Positions 52,938-62,272 of a stretch of 64,000 nt of DNA are shown in pieces. A program made the position numbers and the translations under genes. Below the pieces are notes generated by a model. The model saw nothing but the letters and a program-made list of their open reading frames with translations, was not told the origin of the DNA and did no database searches. Location of the stretch: contig NZ_CP041405.1 in NCBI RefSeq assembly GCF_007066085.1, positions 2,170,001 to 2,234,000 on the forward strand. The letters are read 5' to 3'. Within the stretch, counting starts at the first letter, position 1. Each line of letters opens with the position of its first letter. The stretch is from Paenibacillus thiaminolyticus. GTDB lineage: Bacteria > Bacillota > Bacilli > Paenibacillales > Paenibacillaceae.

Positions 52938-53080
52938 GCGGGACTCACCTCATCTACGGCAACCAGTTCCGTTCGGCAAGACCAATTCCAACAGTTCCAT
53001 CATAGTAAACTTTTGGCAAAAACGTCAACCCTAGATAATGTCGAAAATGTACAAAAAAACTCGTATCCCATAAAAGTAAC

Positions 53081-53215
53081 TTAAAGGATGTGCAACCACA
53101 GCCCCATACTAAAAAAGGCGACCCGGCCATGTATCGATGCCCCGTCATCGCAGCTGTTCCTGCGACGGTCCCATACGACCGCGTGTCGCCCTTTCCTTAT
53201 GTCGAACTCCTCCAT
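53081..53215 (-). CDS. Candidate 44-residue protein in a structured region
   Basis: ATG 53215 has ATAGGAG 8 nt upstream and opens MEEFDIRKGRHAVVWD, a basic N-terminus followed by a hydrophobic end (VAFFSMGLWLHIL). It follows the gene at 53236 by 20 nt. The same DNA forms extensive hairpins (see 53117-53190), so coding status is uncertain. No family recognised. Confidence 0.35.
   Translation of the reverse strand: MEEFDIRKGRHAVVWDRRRNSCDDGASIHGRVAFFSMGLWLHIL
53117..53190. ncRNA. Multi-hairpin structured element
   Basis: GGCGAC (53117-53122) pairs with GTCGCC (53185-53190). Inside are three hairpins: GGCCAT/ATGCC, TCGCAG/CTGCGA with CCG/CGG, and GGTC/GACC. On the minus strand the closing stem is followed by TTTTTTAG. 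This could be an elaborate terminator or a structured RNA; it matches no riboswitch class I can recall. Confidence 0.35.
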
Positions 53216-53235
53216 TAGACTGGCTCCTATCCTCT

Positions 53236-53640
53236 CTACTGCTTCATGAGCTGCGCCTTGCGCCGGCTCATCAGAGCGAGTCGCCGCTTCAGCTGCGATT
53301 CCCATTGCGTATCCTTCCACTGCTTGGCCAATGCCAGCAGATCGAGCGCATTATCGATTTGGTTGCGGACCAGCTCAAGCGGATCATCATTCTCATGATT
53401 AATGCAGTTCTCGAAAAGCTGACTGTCGTCCGTGGTAACGTAATCCTTGAAGTTCACCTCCTCTGCCCCATCGCTTTGAGCATACTCCGCCAAAATTTCA
53501 TACTCATTTTCCACGAGAAAATGCACCTCGATACGGTGGCACACCGGACACAGCAACAGGGGAACATTTTGTATGCGAGTGCGGTAATGCTGAAGCGTGC
53601 CCTTCGTTCCGATCATGCTTGCTCCACAACAGAAACTCAT
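53236..53640 (-). CDS. Hypothetical protein with CxxC motif
   Basis: 134 residues from ATG 53640 (GGAGGGAG 5 nt upstream). The N-terminus MSFCCGASMIGTKG and LLLCPVCHRIEVHF provide two Cys pairs that may bind zinc. The rest is helical and acidic, with a basic C-terminus (LKRRLALMSRRKAQLMKQ). Function unknown. Confidence 0.7.
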   Translation of the reverse strand: MSFCCGASMIGTKGTLQHYRTRIQNVPLLLCPVCHRIEVHFLVENEYEILAEYAQSDGAEEVNFKDYVTTDDSQLFENCINHENDDPLELVRNQIDNALDLLALAKQWKDTQWESQLKRRLALMSRRKAQLMKQ

Positions 53641-53851
53641 GTTCTCCCTCCTCGGCATGAATACAAGGCTTCTGCATACGGCCGTCTCTCCGTCGTCTTG
53701 TTATTTTATTCGATACGGAAGCCGTTAATTCCTTCAACAACAGCTAAGTTCCTCCTAACGTCCCACGTCCCTCTCACGCCTGTCACGTCTAATCCTGCGC
53801 TCTGCCGGCATATAGATGTGACATTAACGATCTTCAAAGGGAGGTTCGTCG

Positions 53852-54097
53852 ATGAAGCCTAACATGCTGTTCATCGGCTCGAAGCAGATTGACTATGTCC
53901 AGTATGACGAAGCAAGCGGGCAGCTCTATATTCATTACGCAACCGGACGGACGGATGCCTATTGCTCCGTCTCCCCGCATTGGTATGAGCAGCTGCTCCA
54001 TTCTGAGAATCGTTATGACGATGTCGTTCAGTTGACGGCTCGCTCACGCTCGGAATCAAATGATCAAAGAGCCGTGTCTGTCGATAGGCGCAGCTGA
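53852..54097 (+). CDS. KTSC-domain protein
   Basis: 81 residues. IDYVQYDEASGQLYIHYATG followed by YCSVSPHWYEQLLHSEN is the KTSC pattern, named for a Lys-tRNA-synthetase-associated domain; its function is unclear. GGGAGG before ATG 53852. The next 165 bp carry no recognised feature before the alpha-glucan operon. Confidence 0.8.
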   Translation: MKPNMLFIGSKQIDYVQYDEASGQLYIHYATGRTDAYCSVSPHWYEQLLHSENRYDDVVQLTARSRSESNDQRAVSVDRRS

Positions 54098-54262
54098 TCA
54101 AATTAGAGCCCTTCATGTATGTATACCTGTTCGCCGCGGAAATGAAACACGGGTTTATCGCCTTTCAATTTGGAATATTCTGGTTTGCAGTCGGATAGTA
54201 TTAGGTGTAGTTCGATTTCGTTCGTTTGCACACCCCCATATACCTGAAAGGAGGACCCTCTT

Positions 54263-54811
54263 ATTTCTATCCGCAATGAACTGTTCCCTTCCAACCGCGA
54301 ATCCATCCGCGAACGACCGTCCGCCATTCACCTAATGGTGAAGAACCCGGACACCCTGTTCGCATACTGGCATATCTCCCCGCGCAGACGTGCTGCCGCG
54401 GAACGGCATTACGGCCGCCCCTGGAGCACGATGACGAAGAACATCCGTCTGTACGCCGCGCCGCATCCTGGACGGCTGCAGTCCGGGGACGGAGATGCGC
54501 CGCTTCCTTATCACGATTGCCGCGATTCCAGAATCCAAGGGGATGAAGCGGCTTCGGCATATCTTCGTCCTGTGCTGCCCGGAGGAGCCCATACGGCCGA
54601 TTTCGGCATTCTGGATGACGACTCCCAATTCGTCCCGCTTGTCCGTTCTTCCATTGTATGCATCCCTATGTCCGCACATGCATCTGCCCATTCGGTCCGG
54701 CTCCATTCCGCTTCATCCGGAATCATGCCGCCCAAGTCCGAGACCGGCACTTTATTCGAGCAATTTTCCGTATATACGCTATATTCCAAGCATGAAGGAG
54801 TCCACGCATGA
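54263..54811 (+). CDS. DUF4912-family protein with probable ATT start
   Basis: 182 residues if read from ATT 54263 (encoding ISIRNELFPSNRESIRE). AAAGGAGG at 54247-54254 is 8 nt before this ATT. Between the in-frame TGA at 54245 and the first ATG at 54335 there is no ATG, GTG or TTG, and starting at 54335 would leave the strong ribosome binding site 80 nt away. IHLMVKNPDTLFAYWHISPR is the DUF4912 core, associated with glucan and envelope clusters; function unknown. The stop overlaps the next start (ATGA). Confidence 0.7.
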   Translation: MSIRNELFPSNRESIRERPSAIHLMVKNPDTLFAYWHISPRRRAAAERHYGRPWSTMTKNIRLYAAPHPGRLQSGDGDAPLPYHDCRDSRIQGDEAASAYLRPVLPGGAHTADFGILDDDSQFVPLVRSSIVCIPMSAHASAHSVRLHSASSGIMPPKSETGTLFEQFSVYTLYSKHEGVHA

Positions 54812-57723
54812 TCACAACAGTTCCGCATTGCAAGCGTACCTCCCCCGCAAGTACGGGGCAGATCGCTCTTCTTCTCCATGCCCATCTGCCCTATGTGCGC
54901 CATCCCGACCGCAGGGGCACGCTGGAGGAGCGGTGGTACTTCGAAGCCGTGATGGAGACGTATCTTCCGCTGCTGGATCGGTTCCGGCAGCTTGAGCGGG
55001 ACGGCATCCCGTTCCGGTTGACGATCTCGCTCTCCCCTGCCCTGCTCGCCATGATGGACGACCGCCGGCTTCACGAACGGTTCGAAGCGCATCTGGCTCA
55101 ATCCATCCGCCTCGCCTCCTCCGAGCTCGAGCGGCTGGCGGCGGAGGGCGCGCTGCGGGAAGCCGCCGCCATGTATCTGGAGCGCTGGCGGCGGTACCAA
55201 GCGCTGTACCGGGATTGGGGCGGGCGTCTCATCGACGGCTTCCGCCATTATATGGAGCGTGGCCATCTGGAGTGCATCACCAGTGCCGCGACCCACGCTT
55301 TCCTGCCTTACGTGAAGCAGGAGAAGCTGGTGCGCGCCCAGTTGGAGGCCGGGCTGCAGGAGGCGGAGCGACATCTCTGCCGGCGCCCGGCGGGGCTGTG
55401 GCTGCCCGAGTGCGCCTATTCGCCCGCCCTCGCGCCGCAGCTGCAGGCCTGCGGCATTCGTTACGTCGCCGTCGCGTACGACACCTGGACGAAGGCGCAC
55501 CCGGCTCCGTCGTCCCTGCCGCACGCCCCTGTCATGACGACAGGAGGCATCGCGGCGTTCGCCGGGGATCCGGAGTCGTCCCGCCAAGTGTGGAGCAGCC
55601 GCGAGGGCTATCCCGGAGATGCCGACTACCGGGAATATTACCGGGATATCGGCTTCGATCTCGGCTGGCATGACGAAGCGGAATGGAACTATATCCGCCC
55701 TTATCTGCTGGAGGACGGCAGCCGGCTCAATACCGGGCTCAAATATTACCGCATTACCGGAGCGCAGGCGGCGAAGGCTCCGTACTGTCCGGAGCGGGCG
55801 CTCGCCAAGGCCCGGGAGCATGCCCGGCATTTCCTCGACTGCCGGGAACGGCAGCTCCAGGAGGCCCGGGCTAACATGGACCGCCTCCCCGTCGCGGTCT
55901 GCCCTTACGATGCGGAGCTGTTCGGCCATTGGTGGTACGAAGGGCCGCTCTGGCTTGAGGCGCTCTTCCGGGAGCTGCATGAACGGCAGTCAAGCCAGGC
56001 AAGCGGCCTCGCCTTCGTCACGCTTGGGGAGGCTCTCGCCGAAGCGGATCTGCCGACGTCGCCCGAGGCCGAGCTTCCGTTCGGGAGCTGGGGCCGCGGA
56101 GGGTACGGCGAAGTCTGGCTGCAGGAGCGCAACGATTGGATCTATCCGCTGCTGCATGAAGCGGAGGACCGATTGGTCCAGGCCGCGGAACGGCTGCGCA
56201 AGCAGGCCGACCCGGGTCCAGTGCTGGACGGCATGATGAACCGGGCGCTGAAGGAGTGGATGCTTGCCGCGAGCAGCGACTGGGCTTTCATCATGGATGC
56301 CGGCACCGTGGTGGAATATGCGGCAGCACGGACACGGGAGCATCTGCGCCGCTGCCGGATTATGCTGGACGGCGTCATGGCGGGACAGGAAGAAAAGGAG
56401 CTGTTCCGGCAATGGGAAGCGGAATATCCCTGCTTCCCCGCCCTCGATTATCGGACGCTGCTCGGTGAAGATGAAGGGGGGAGCGCCCTTGAGCAACGCT
56501 TCGTCCCGATGGACGCCCCGGAACCGGCTGCCCGGGTGCTGATGCTCGCCTGGGAATTCCCGCCGCTCGTCGTCGGCGGACTGTCGCGCGCTGTCTACGA
56601 CCTGTCGCGGCATCTCGCGCGCGGGAATTGCGAGGTGCACATCCTGACCCGCGATGTCCCCGGGTCTCCGGCGTACGAACAGATGGACGGCGTCCATGTC
56701 CACCGCGCAGCGATGCTCGCCCCGTTAACTCCTCCCGCCTTCATGGATTGGGTCTTCCAGATGAACGCCGCCCTGAGCGACGGCGCGGATGCGCTCGTGG
56801 GGGAAGGCTTGCGCTTCGATTATATGCATGCGCATGACTGGCTCGTCTATCCAGCGGCACACGATCTGAAGGAGACATACGGCTGGCCGCTCATCAGCAC
56901 GATTCACGCGACGGAATACGGGCGCAACCATGGGCGGATTGAGAGCGGGCTGCAGCGCCGGATTCACGGCATGGAGCAGCGGCTCGCCGCCGAATCGGAT
57001 CATGTCATCGTGTGCAGTTCGGCGATGCAGGACGAGGTGCAGCGGATCTTCGATCTTCCGCGCAGCCGCATCTCGAAGATTCCGAACGGAGTCGCCATGG
57101 CAGAGGAGGGCGGCGAAGCGCCGGCAAGACAGTTGAAGCGGACGGCGGCAGTACATTCTGCCCAAGAGCCGGAAGCATACGGGCCGATGCTGTTCTATGT
57201 CGGCAGGCTCGTGTACGAGAAGGGCATCCATGTGCTGATCGATGCCATGCCGCAGATTCGGCAAGCCGTGCCCGGCGCGAAGCTCCTCATCGCGGGAACG
57301 GGACCGATGAAGCGAGAGCTGGCCGCCCGGATCGAGGCTCGCGGGCTCGCGGGGCAGGCCCGGCTGCTCGGCTTCGTGAACGATGAGACGCGCGACGCAT
57401 ACATACAGGCAGCCCGTGTCTGCGTATTCCCCAGCCTGTACGAACCGTTCGGCATCGTCGCCCTGGAAGCGATGCGCTTCGGCACCCCTGTCGTCGTCTC
57501 CGACACCGGCGGGCTCGCCGAGATCATCCGCCACGGGATCGACGGCTACAAGGCGCTGCCCGGGCATGTCGAATCCTTGGCCTGGCATGTGACCGATCTG
57601 CTGCTTCACCCGGAACGGGCCTCCCGCATGGCCGCGGAAGCCGTCCGCACCGTGCGCCGGCAGTACGACTGGCGCGCCATCGCCGCATCGACGAGAGAAG
57701 TATATGAAGGAGTGAGTCCCTGA
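54808..57723 (+). CDS. GH57 (DUF1957) glucan-branching-type domain fused to GT4 glycosyltransferase
   Basis: 971 residues, two enzymes in one chain. Residues of about 20-560: GH57 fold starting LLLHAHLPYVRHP, with nucleophile Glu (about 198) in WLPECAY and acid Asp (about 369) in YDAELFGHWWYEGP, plus a C-terminal helical domain, as in 1,4-alpha-glucan branching enzymes. Residues of about 575-965: GT4 glycosyltransferase (LAWEFPPLVVGGLSRAV, HAHDWLVYPAA, donor site FYVGRLVYEKGI and E-x7-E in YEPFGIVALEA). It probably elongates and branches an alpha-glucan. Translational overlap on both sides (ATGA; 1 nt with the next gene). Confidence 0.88.
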   Translation: MITTVPHCKRTSPASTGQIALLLHAHLPYVRHPDRRGTLEERWYFEAVMETYLPLLDRFRQLERDGIPFRLTISLSPALLAMMDDRRLHERFEAHLAQSIRLASSELERLAAEGALREAAAMYLERWRRYQALYRDWGGRLIDGFRHYMERGHLECITSAATHAFLPYVKQEKLVRAQLEAGLQEAERHLCRRPAGLWLPECAYSPALAPQLQACGIRYVAVAYDTWTKAHPAPSSLPHAPVMTTGGIAAFAGDPESSRQVWSSREGYPGDADYREYYRDIGFDLGWHDEAEWNYIRPYLLEDGSRLNTGLKYYRITGAQAAKAPYCPERALAKAREHARHFLDCRERQLQEARANMDRLPVAVCPYDAELFGHWWYEGPLWLEALFRELHERQSSQASGLAFVTLGEALAEADLPTSPEAELPFGSWGRGGYGEVWLQERNDWIYPLLHEAEDRLVQAAERLRKQADPGPVLDGMMNRALKEWMLAASSDWAFIMDAGTVVEYAAARTREHLRRCRIMLDGVMAGQEEKELFRQWEAEYPCFPALDYRTLLGEDEGGSALEQRFVPMDAPEPAARVLMLAWEFPPLVVGGLSRAVYDLSRHLARGNCEVHILTRDVPGSPAYEQMDGVHVHRAAMLAPLTPPAFMDWVFQMNAALSDGADALVGEGLRFDYMHAHDWLVYPAAHDLKETYGWPLISTIHATEYGRNHGRIESGLQRRIHGMEQRLAAESDHVIVCSSAMQDEVQRIFDLPRSRISKIPNGVAMAEEGGEAPARQLKRTAAVHSAQEPEAYGPMLFYVGRLVYEKGIHVLIDAMPQIRQAVPGAKLLIAGTGPMKRELAARIEARGLAGQARLLGFVNDETRDAYIQAARVCVFPSLYEPFGIVALEAMRFGTPVVVSDTGGLAEIIRHGIDGYKALPGHVESLAWHVTDLLLHPERASRMAAEAVRTVRRQYDWRAIAASTREVYEGVSP

Positions 57724-60155
57724 TGAAAGCCGTAATTATGGCCGGCGGCAAAGGTACCCGGCTGCGCCCGCTCACGCTGCATACCCCGAAACCGATGGTT
57801 CCGCTGTTGAACCGGCCGTGCATGGAATATGCACTGGATCTGCTGCGGAGCTGCGACATTTACGAGATCGGCGTAACCGTGCAGTATCTTCCCGAGGTCA
57901 TTCGCAATTATTTCGGCGACGGGTCTGACTTCGGCGTGAAGCTTCATTACTTCGAAGAGGAGAGCCCGCTCGGGACCGCCGGCAGCGTCAAGCATGCCGC
58001 CTCCTTCCTCGACGAGACGTTCCTGGTCATCAGCGGGGACGCGCTGACCGACTTCAATCTGCGCGACGCGATCGAGTTCCATCGGCAGAAGCAGGCGATC
58101 GCCACGATGGTGATGGCGCGCGTCGCCTCTCCGCTCGAATACGGCGTCGTCATGACCGATGGCGACGGGAGGGTGACCCGCTTCCTGGAGAAGCCGGGCT
58201 GGAGCGAGGTATTCAGCGATACGGTCAATACGGGCATTTATATTATGGAGCCGGAACTGCTAGAGCGAGTACCGGACGGCGTCAGCTACGACTTCAGTCT
58301 CCAGCTCTTCCCGCAGCTGCTGGAGGAAGGGCTCCCCCTCTACGGCTATGCGGCGGAAGGCTACTGGTCCGACATCGGAACGCTTCAGCAGTACCGCCAG
58401 ACGCAATACGACATGCTTGATCGCAAAGTCGCTGTCCGCATTCGGGCAGCCGAACCGATGCCCGGCCTGTTCGTGGAGGAAGGGGTGCGCCTGCCGTCCC
58501 GCATCCGGCTGATCGGTCCTTCCTACATCGGCGCGGGCTGCACCCTTCACCCTTCCTGCTCTATCGGCCCGTATACGATTCTCGGTGCGGGCAATGTCAT
58601 CTTTCCGCACAGCGCGCTGGAGCGCAGCATCGTCTGGAACGGCTGCAGCATCGGCAGCCGCGCCGAGCTGCAGGAAGCGCTGCTGATGGATCGAACGCAG
58701 GTCGGGCAGGACGTCCGCATCCAGGAAGGAGCGGTCATCGGGAGCGGCTGCGCGCTCGGCGACAAGTCGGTCATCCGCCCGGAGGTCAAGCTGTGGCCGG
58801 GGAAGCGCGTCGATCGCCTGCGCACCGTCAACGCCTCGCTCATCTGGAGCGAGGACGCGCCGGCCTCCCTCTTCCGCGGCAGCCGCATCTGCGGCACGCC
58901 GAACGCGGATCTGACGCCCGCCTTCGCGGGAGAGCTGGCTGCCGCCTACGGCTCGGTGCTGCCGGCGGGGGCGTCCGTCGTGCTGGCCCGCGGCCCGCAT
59001 GACTTCGATGCGCTGCTCCAGACGGCGTTCGCAGCCGGGCTCCGCTCTGCCGGCGTCCATGTCACCGACATCGGCGAAGTGTCGGCGGCTTGCGCCCGGT
59101 ACACGGTCCGGAAGCTCGGCGCAGCCGGTGCGGTGCATATCGGACTGTGCCCTCCGGCCGCAGGGGCCGGTCCGGAGCGGGGCGCTCTCTGCTGGATGGA
59201 TGCCGAGGGGCGGCCCCTCTCCAGCGCCGCCGCGCGCAAAATAGAGCAGGCCTACTTCCAGGAGGATTATGCGCGGGGCGCAGTCGATCGGCTGGGCAGA
59301 TTCGAATCGTATGCCCACGCCCGGTCGGAGTATATCGCGGCGCTGCAGCGCGAGCTCGATCTGGAGCCGATCGCGGCGGCGAACTACGCCTTCGTCCTGC
59401 ACGCCCCTGCTGCCCACGCGCCCGAGATCGAAGCCTGGGCGGCCATGCTCGGCGGGACCCGAATCCATCTCCGGGCGGAGACATCCAGCCCTGCCGCTGT
59501 CCTGGAGCAGGTCCGCCGTCTGGGCGCCGACTTCGGCATCGCCTGGGATGCGGACGACCGGCTGCAGGTCATCACGCCGGACGGCGGCCTGCATGAGCCG
59601 GAAGCGCTGCTTCCGCTGATGGTGCGGGCCCTGGCGCTGCGCGGCATCCGGGCTTCCCTCGGCATGCCGGTCAGCGCGCCCGCAGCCGTCGAAGCCGCGG
59701 CAGCAGGAAGTCTGCTGCAGATCGTCCGCACGAAGGAGGATCTCCACGCCCAGATGGAAGCCACCTCCGGTCTGCCCCTTCATCCGGGGGCCCATCCGCT
59801 GTATGCTGCCGGCCTGCTCATCCAATGCGCCGCCGCCGAAGGAAGGACGCTCTGCCAGCTGCAGGAGCAGCTCCCTTCGCTGTGCATGGCGAAGGAGGAG
59901 CTTCTGTGCCGCCGGGAGGAGACTGGGCCGCTGCTGCGGGGGATGACCGAATGGGTGCGGAAGGGGAAGCACCGGGCCGAATTGCTGGACGGGATCCGGC
60001 TGCAGGCCGAGGACGGATGGGTCCTGATTCTGCCCGACGCCGACGAGCCCCGCTTCCTGATCGTCGCCCAGGCGGACAGCATGGATAACGCGCGACGCCT
60101 GGCCCGGCAGTATGCCAACCGGCTGGCGAAGACACAGCTTCTCATAAGGAAGTGA
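57723..60155 (+). CDS. Sugar-1-phosphate nucleotidyltransferase with degenerate phosphomannomutase domain
   Basis: 810 residues. N-terminal nucleotidyltransferase (AVIMAGGKGTRLRPLTLH; SGDALTDFNL; EKPGWSEVF), then a left-handed beta-helix (SYIGAGCTLHPSCSIGPYTI), then a phosphomannomutase-like region from about residue 385. In the last part the catalytic serine loop normally reading TASHNP is replaced by IGLCPPAAG, and the metal loop D-x-D-x-DR is shortened to WDADDR, so mutase activity is doubtful. Such fused proteins are annotated mannose-1-phosphate guanylyltransferase; in this glucan operon a glucose-nucleotide role is equally possible. Confidence 0.85.
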   Translation: MKAVIMAGGKGTRLRPLTLHTPKPMVPLLNRPCMEYALDLLRSCDIYEIGVTVQYLPEVIRNYFGDGSDFGVKLHYFEEESPLGTAGSVKHAASFLDETFLVISGDALTDFNLRDAIEFHRQKQAIATMVMARVASPLEYGVVMTDGDGRVTRFLEKPGWSEVFSDTVNTGIYIMEPELLERVPDGVSYDFSLQLFPQLLEEGLPLYGYAAEGYWSDIGTLQQYRQTQYDMLDRKVAVRIRAAEPMPGLFVEEGVRLPSRIRLIGPSYIGAGCTLHPSCSIGPYTILGAGNVIFPHSALERSIVWNGCSIGSRAELQEALLMDRTQVGQDVRIQEGAVIGSGCALGDKSVIRPEVKLWPGKRVDRLRTVNASLIWSEDAPASLFRGSRICGTPNADLTPAFAGELAAAYGSVLPAGASVVLARGPHDFDALLQTAFAAGLRSAGVHVTDIGEVSAACARYTVRKLGAAGAVHIGLCPPAAGAGPERGALCWMDAEGRPLSSAAARKIEQAYFQEDYARGAVDRLGRFESYAHARSEYIAALQRELDLEPIAAANYAFVLHAPAAHAPEIEAWAAMLGGTRIHLRAETSSPAAVLEQVRRLGADFGIAWDADDRLQVITPDGGLHEPEALLPLMVRALALRGIRASLGMPVSAPAAVEAAAAGSLLQIVRTKEDLHAQMEATSGLPLHPGAHPLYAAGLLIQCAAAEGRTLCQLQEQLPSLCMAKEELLCRREETGPLLRGMTEWVRKGKHRAELLDGIRLQAEDGWVLILPDADEPRFLIVAQADSMDNARRLARQYANRLAKTQLLIRK

Positions 60156-60159
60156 TACG

Positions 60160-62151
60160 ATGCCGAGACCGCTTGTCGTAGGCAACGGCAAGTTCCTTGT
60201 CAACCTGGACGATCGTTGCTCTATCCGGGATATCTATTATCCGTATGTCGGCCAGGTCAATCATGTCGGCGGCTACCGCTGCCGCACCGGCCTATGGGTG
60301 GACGGCCGGTTCAGCTGGCTGGAGGACGCCGCCTGGCGCGTCAGGCCGGCCTATGCCGAAGACTCCCTCGTTACCGAGGTGGAGGCCTGCCATGACGGCC
60401 TCGGCTTGACGCTGCGGATCAATGATGCCGTCCACCAGCGGGAAAATATCTTTCTGCGGCGCGTTCAGTTGCGGAACGAAGCGGATAAGGCGCGGGAGAT
60501 TCGAGTTTTTTTCCATCAGGATCTGGCCATTAACGAGACCGAGGTGGGAGATACCGCCGCCTTCTACCCGGATAACCGGACCTTGTTCCACTACAAAAAA
60601 AACAGCTACTTCATGTTCAACGGCTTCTCCGCCCAAGCGGAGGGAACGACAGCCGGCATATACGAATATACGACCGGGATCAAGCGGTTCCATCAGGCCG
60701 AGGGGACGTGGAAGGATGCGGAGGACGGCCATCTGATGGGCAATTCGATTGCGCAGGGCTCGGTGGACAGCACGTTCAGCCTGCGCCTGATCGTCCCGGG
60801 CGGCGAGATGCGGGAAGCCTATTACTGGTTCAGCGCCGGCAGCCGGCTGGAAGAGGTAAAGCGTCTTGACCGTTATGTGGCCGACAGCCACCCCGGGAGA
60901 CTGATCGATCGGGTGCGCACCTATTGGCAACGTTGGGCGAACAAGCGGAACAAGCCGTTCGCCGATCTGGAGCCGGATCTCGTGCGGCTTTACAAGCAGA
61001 GCCTGCTGGTGGTCCGCAGCCAGACGGACGTGAACGGCGCGATTATCGCCGCCAATGATACGGACATCATGCAGTTCAACCGGGATCATTACAGCTATAT
61101 GTGGCCGCGAGACGGCGCGCTGGTCGCGCAGGCGATGTCCGCCGCGGGTTATCACGGCATGATCGCTCCCTTCTTCCGCTTCTGCGCGGATGCATTGACT
61201 GAGGACGGTTATTTGCTCCATAAATATAATCCGGACGGAACGGTAGGCTCCAGCTGGCATCCGTATCTGCATGACGGTCAGGAGCAGCTGCCCATTCAGG
61301 AGGATGAGACTGCGCTCGTCCTGCATGCGCTCTGGCAAGATTATGAACTCCATGACGATATCGAATTGCCGCAATCGCTGTACCGCGCCTTCATCCGCAA
61401 GGCGGCGCGCTTCCTGCTCGAATACTGCGACGACCGCCTTGGCCTCCCCCGCCCGAGCTATGATCTGTGGGAAGAGCGGTACGGCATCTTCACCTTCACC
61501 TCCGCCGCCGTGTACGGGGGATTGACGGCGGCCGCCCGCTTCGCCGCCCTGTTCGGCGATGACGAGCGCTCGGACGCCTATGCGCGGGGGGCGGAGGAGA
61601 TCAAGGCCGGGATGCTGGGTCATCTGTGGAACGAGGAACACGGCCGGTTCGCGCGCGGGCTGCATCGGGTCGACGGCCAATGGCGGCAGGATATGACGCC
61701 GGAGAGCAGCATCTTCGGCATCTACGCCTTCGGCGTGCTGCCGCCGGACGATCCGCGCGTCGCCTCGACGATGCGCTCCTTGAGAGAGGCGCTGTCGGTG
61801 CGCAGCGCCACGGGCGGAATCGCGCGCTATTGGGGCGATTACTATTTTCAGCGCTGCTCCGACATGGAGGCGGCGCCCGGCAACCCTTGGATCATCTGCA
61901 CGCTCTGGTTCGCTTGCTACGACATCGCCACCGCAACCTCGCTCGAACAGCTCGTATCGGCGCGCCGTACGCTGCGCTGGGTCGCCGATCACAGCCTGCC
62001 GAGCGGTCTGCTGCCGGAACAGCTCGATCCGTACGACGGCAGCCCCGTATCAGTCGCGCCGCTTACTTGGTCGCATGCGACCTATATCGATACGGTGCTC
62101 AAATATGTGGCCAAGTACGAGCAGCTCCAAGCTTCGCAAGCTTGCTTCTGA
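60160..62151 (+). CDS. GH15 glucoamylase-like glycoside hydrolase
   Basis: 663 residues, cytosolic (no signal peptide). The N-terminal beta-domain (GNGKFLVNLDDRCSIRDIYY) is followed by the (alpha/alpha)6 catalytic domain: YSYMWPRDGALVAQAM, general acid Glu region IQEDETALVLHALW, and the general base region LPEQLDPYDG plus PLTWSHATY. It releases glucose from alpha-1,4 ends. It follows the nucleotidyltransferase by 4 nt and closes the operon, giving synthesis and degradation functions in one unit. Confidence 0.88.
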   Translation: MPRPLVVGNGKFLVNLDDRCSIRDIYYPYVGQVNHVGGYRCRTGLWVDGRFSWLEDAAWRVRPAYAEDSLVTEVEACHDGLGLTLRINDAVHQRENIFLRRVQLRNEADKAREIRVFFHQDLAINETEVGDTAAFYPDNRTLFHYKKNSYFMFNGFSAQAEGTTAGIYEYTTGIKRFHQAEGTWKDAEDGHLMGNSIAQGSVDSTFSLRLIVPGGEMREAYYWFSAGSRLEEVKRLDRYVADSHPGRLIDRVRTYWQRWANKRNKPFADLEPDLVRLYKQSLLVVRSQTDVNGAIIAANDTDIMQFNRDHYSYMWPRDGALVAQAMSAAGYHGMIAPFFRFCADALTEDGYLLHKYNPDGTVGSSWHPYLHDGQEQLPIQEDETALVLHALWQDYELHDDIELPQSLYRAFIRKAARFLLEYCDDRLGLPRPSYDLWEERYGIFTFTSAAVYGGLTAAARFAALFGDDERSDAYARGAEEIKAGMLGHLWNEEHGRFARGLHRVDGQWRQDMTPESSIFGIYAFGVLPPDDPRVASTMRSLREALSVRSATGGIARYWGDYYFQRCSDMEAAPGNPWIICTLWFACYDIATATSLEQLVSARRTLRWVADHSLPSGLLPEQLDPYDGSPVSVAPLTWSHATYIDTVLKYVAKYEQLQASQACF

Positions 62152-62174
62152 TCTAATGTTCGCACCTATGAACA

Positions 62175-62215
62175 AGCAGCCTGACGGCGGATTTTTGTCT
62201 CCCCGTCAGGCTGCT
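62175..62215. terminator. Terminator-like inverted repeat after the glucan operon
   Basis: AGCAGCCTGACGG (62175-62187) and CCGTCAGGCTGCT (62203-62215), a perfect 13-bp stem. The T tract is weak on both sides, but the position between convergent genes fits a terminator. Confidence 0.6.
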
Positions 62216-62272
62216 CTGCCAATAAGATATGCTTTTTTTCCCGTAATCTGTCCGAGGATCCCGTGCGCCGGG

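Noticed and set aside
58260..60203. 647-codon open frame on the minus strand opposite the nucleotidyltransferase gene (also 60292-61992 minus and 54511-55980 minus)
   Set aside because: Antisense shadows caused by high GC at third positions. Arg/Pro/Gly/Ala-rich, no ribosome binding sites and no family motifs, while the opposite strand carries well-conserved domains.
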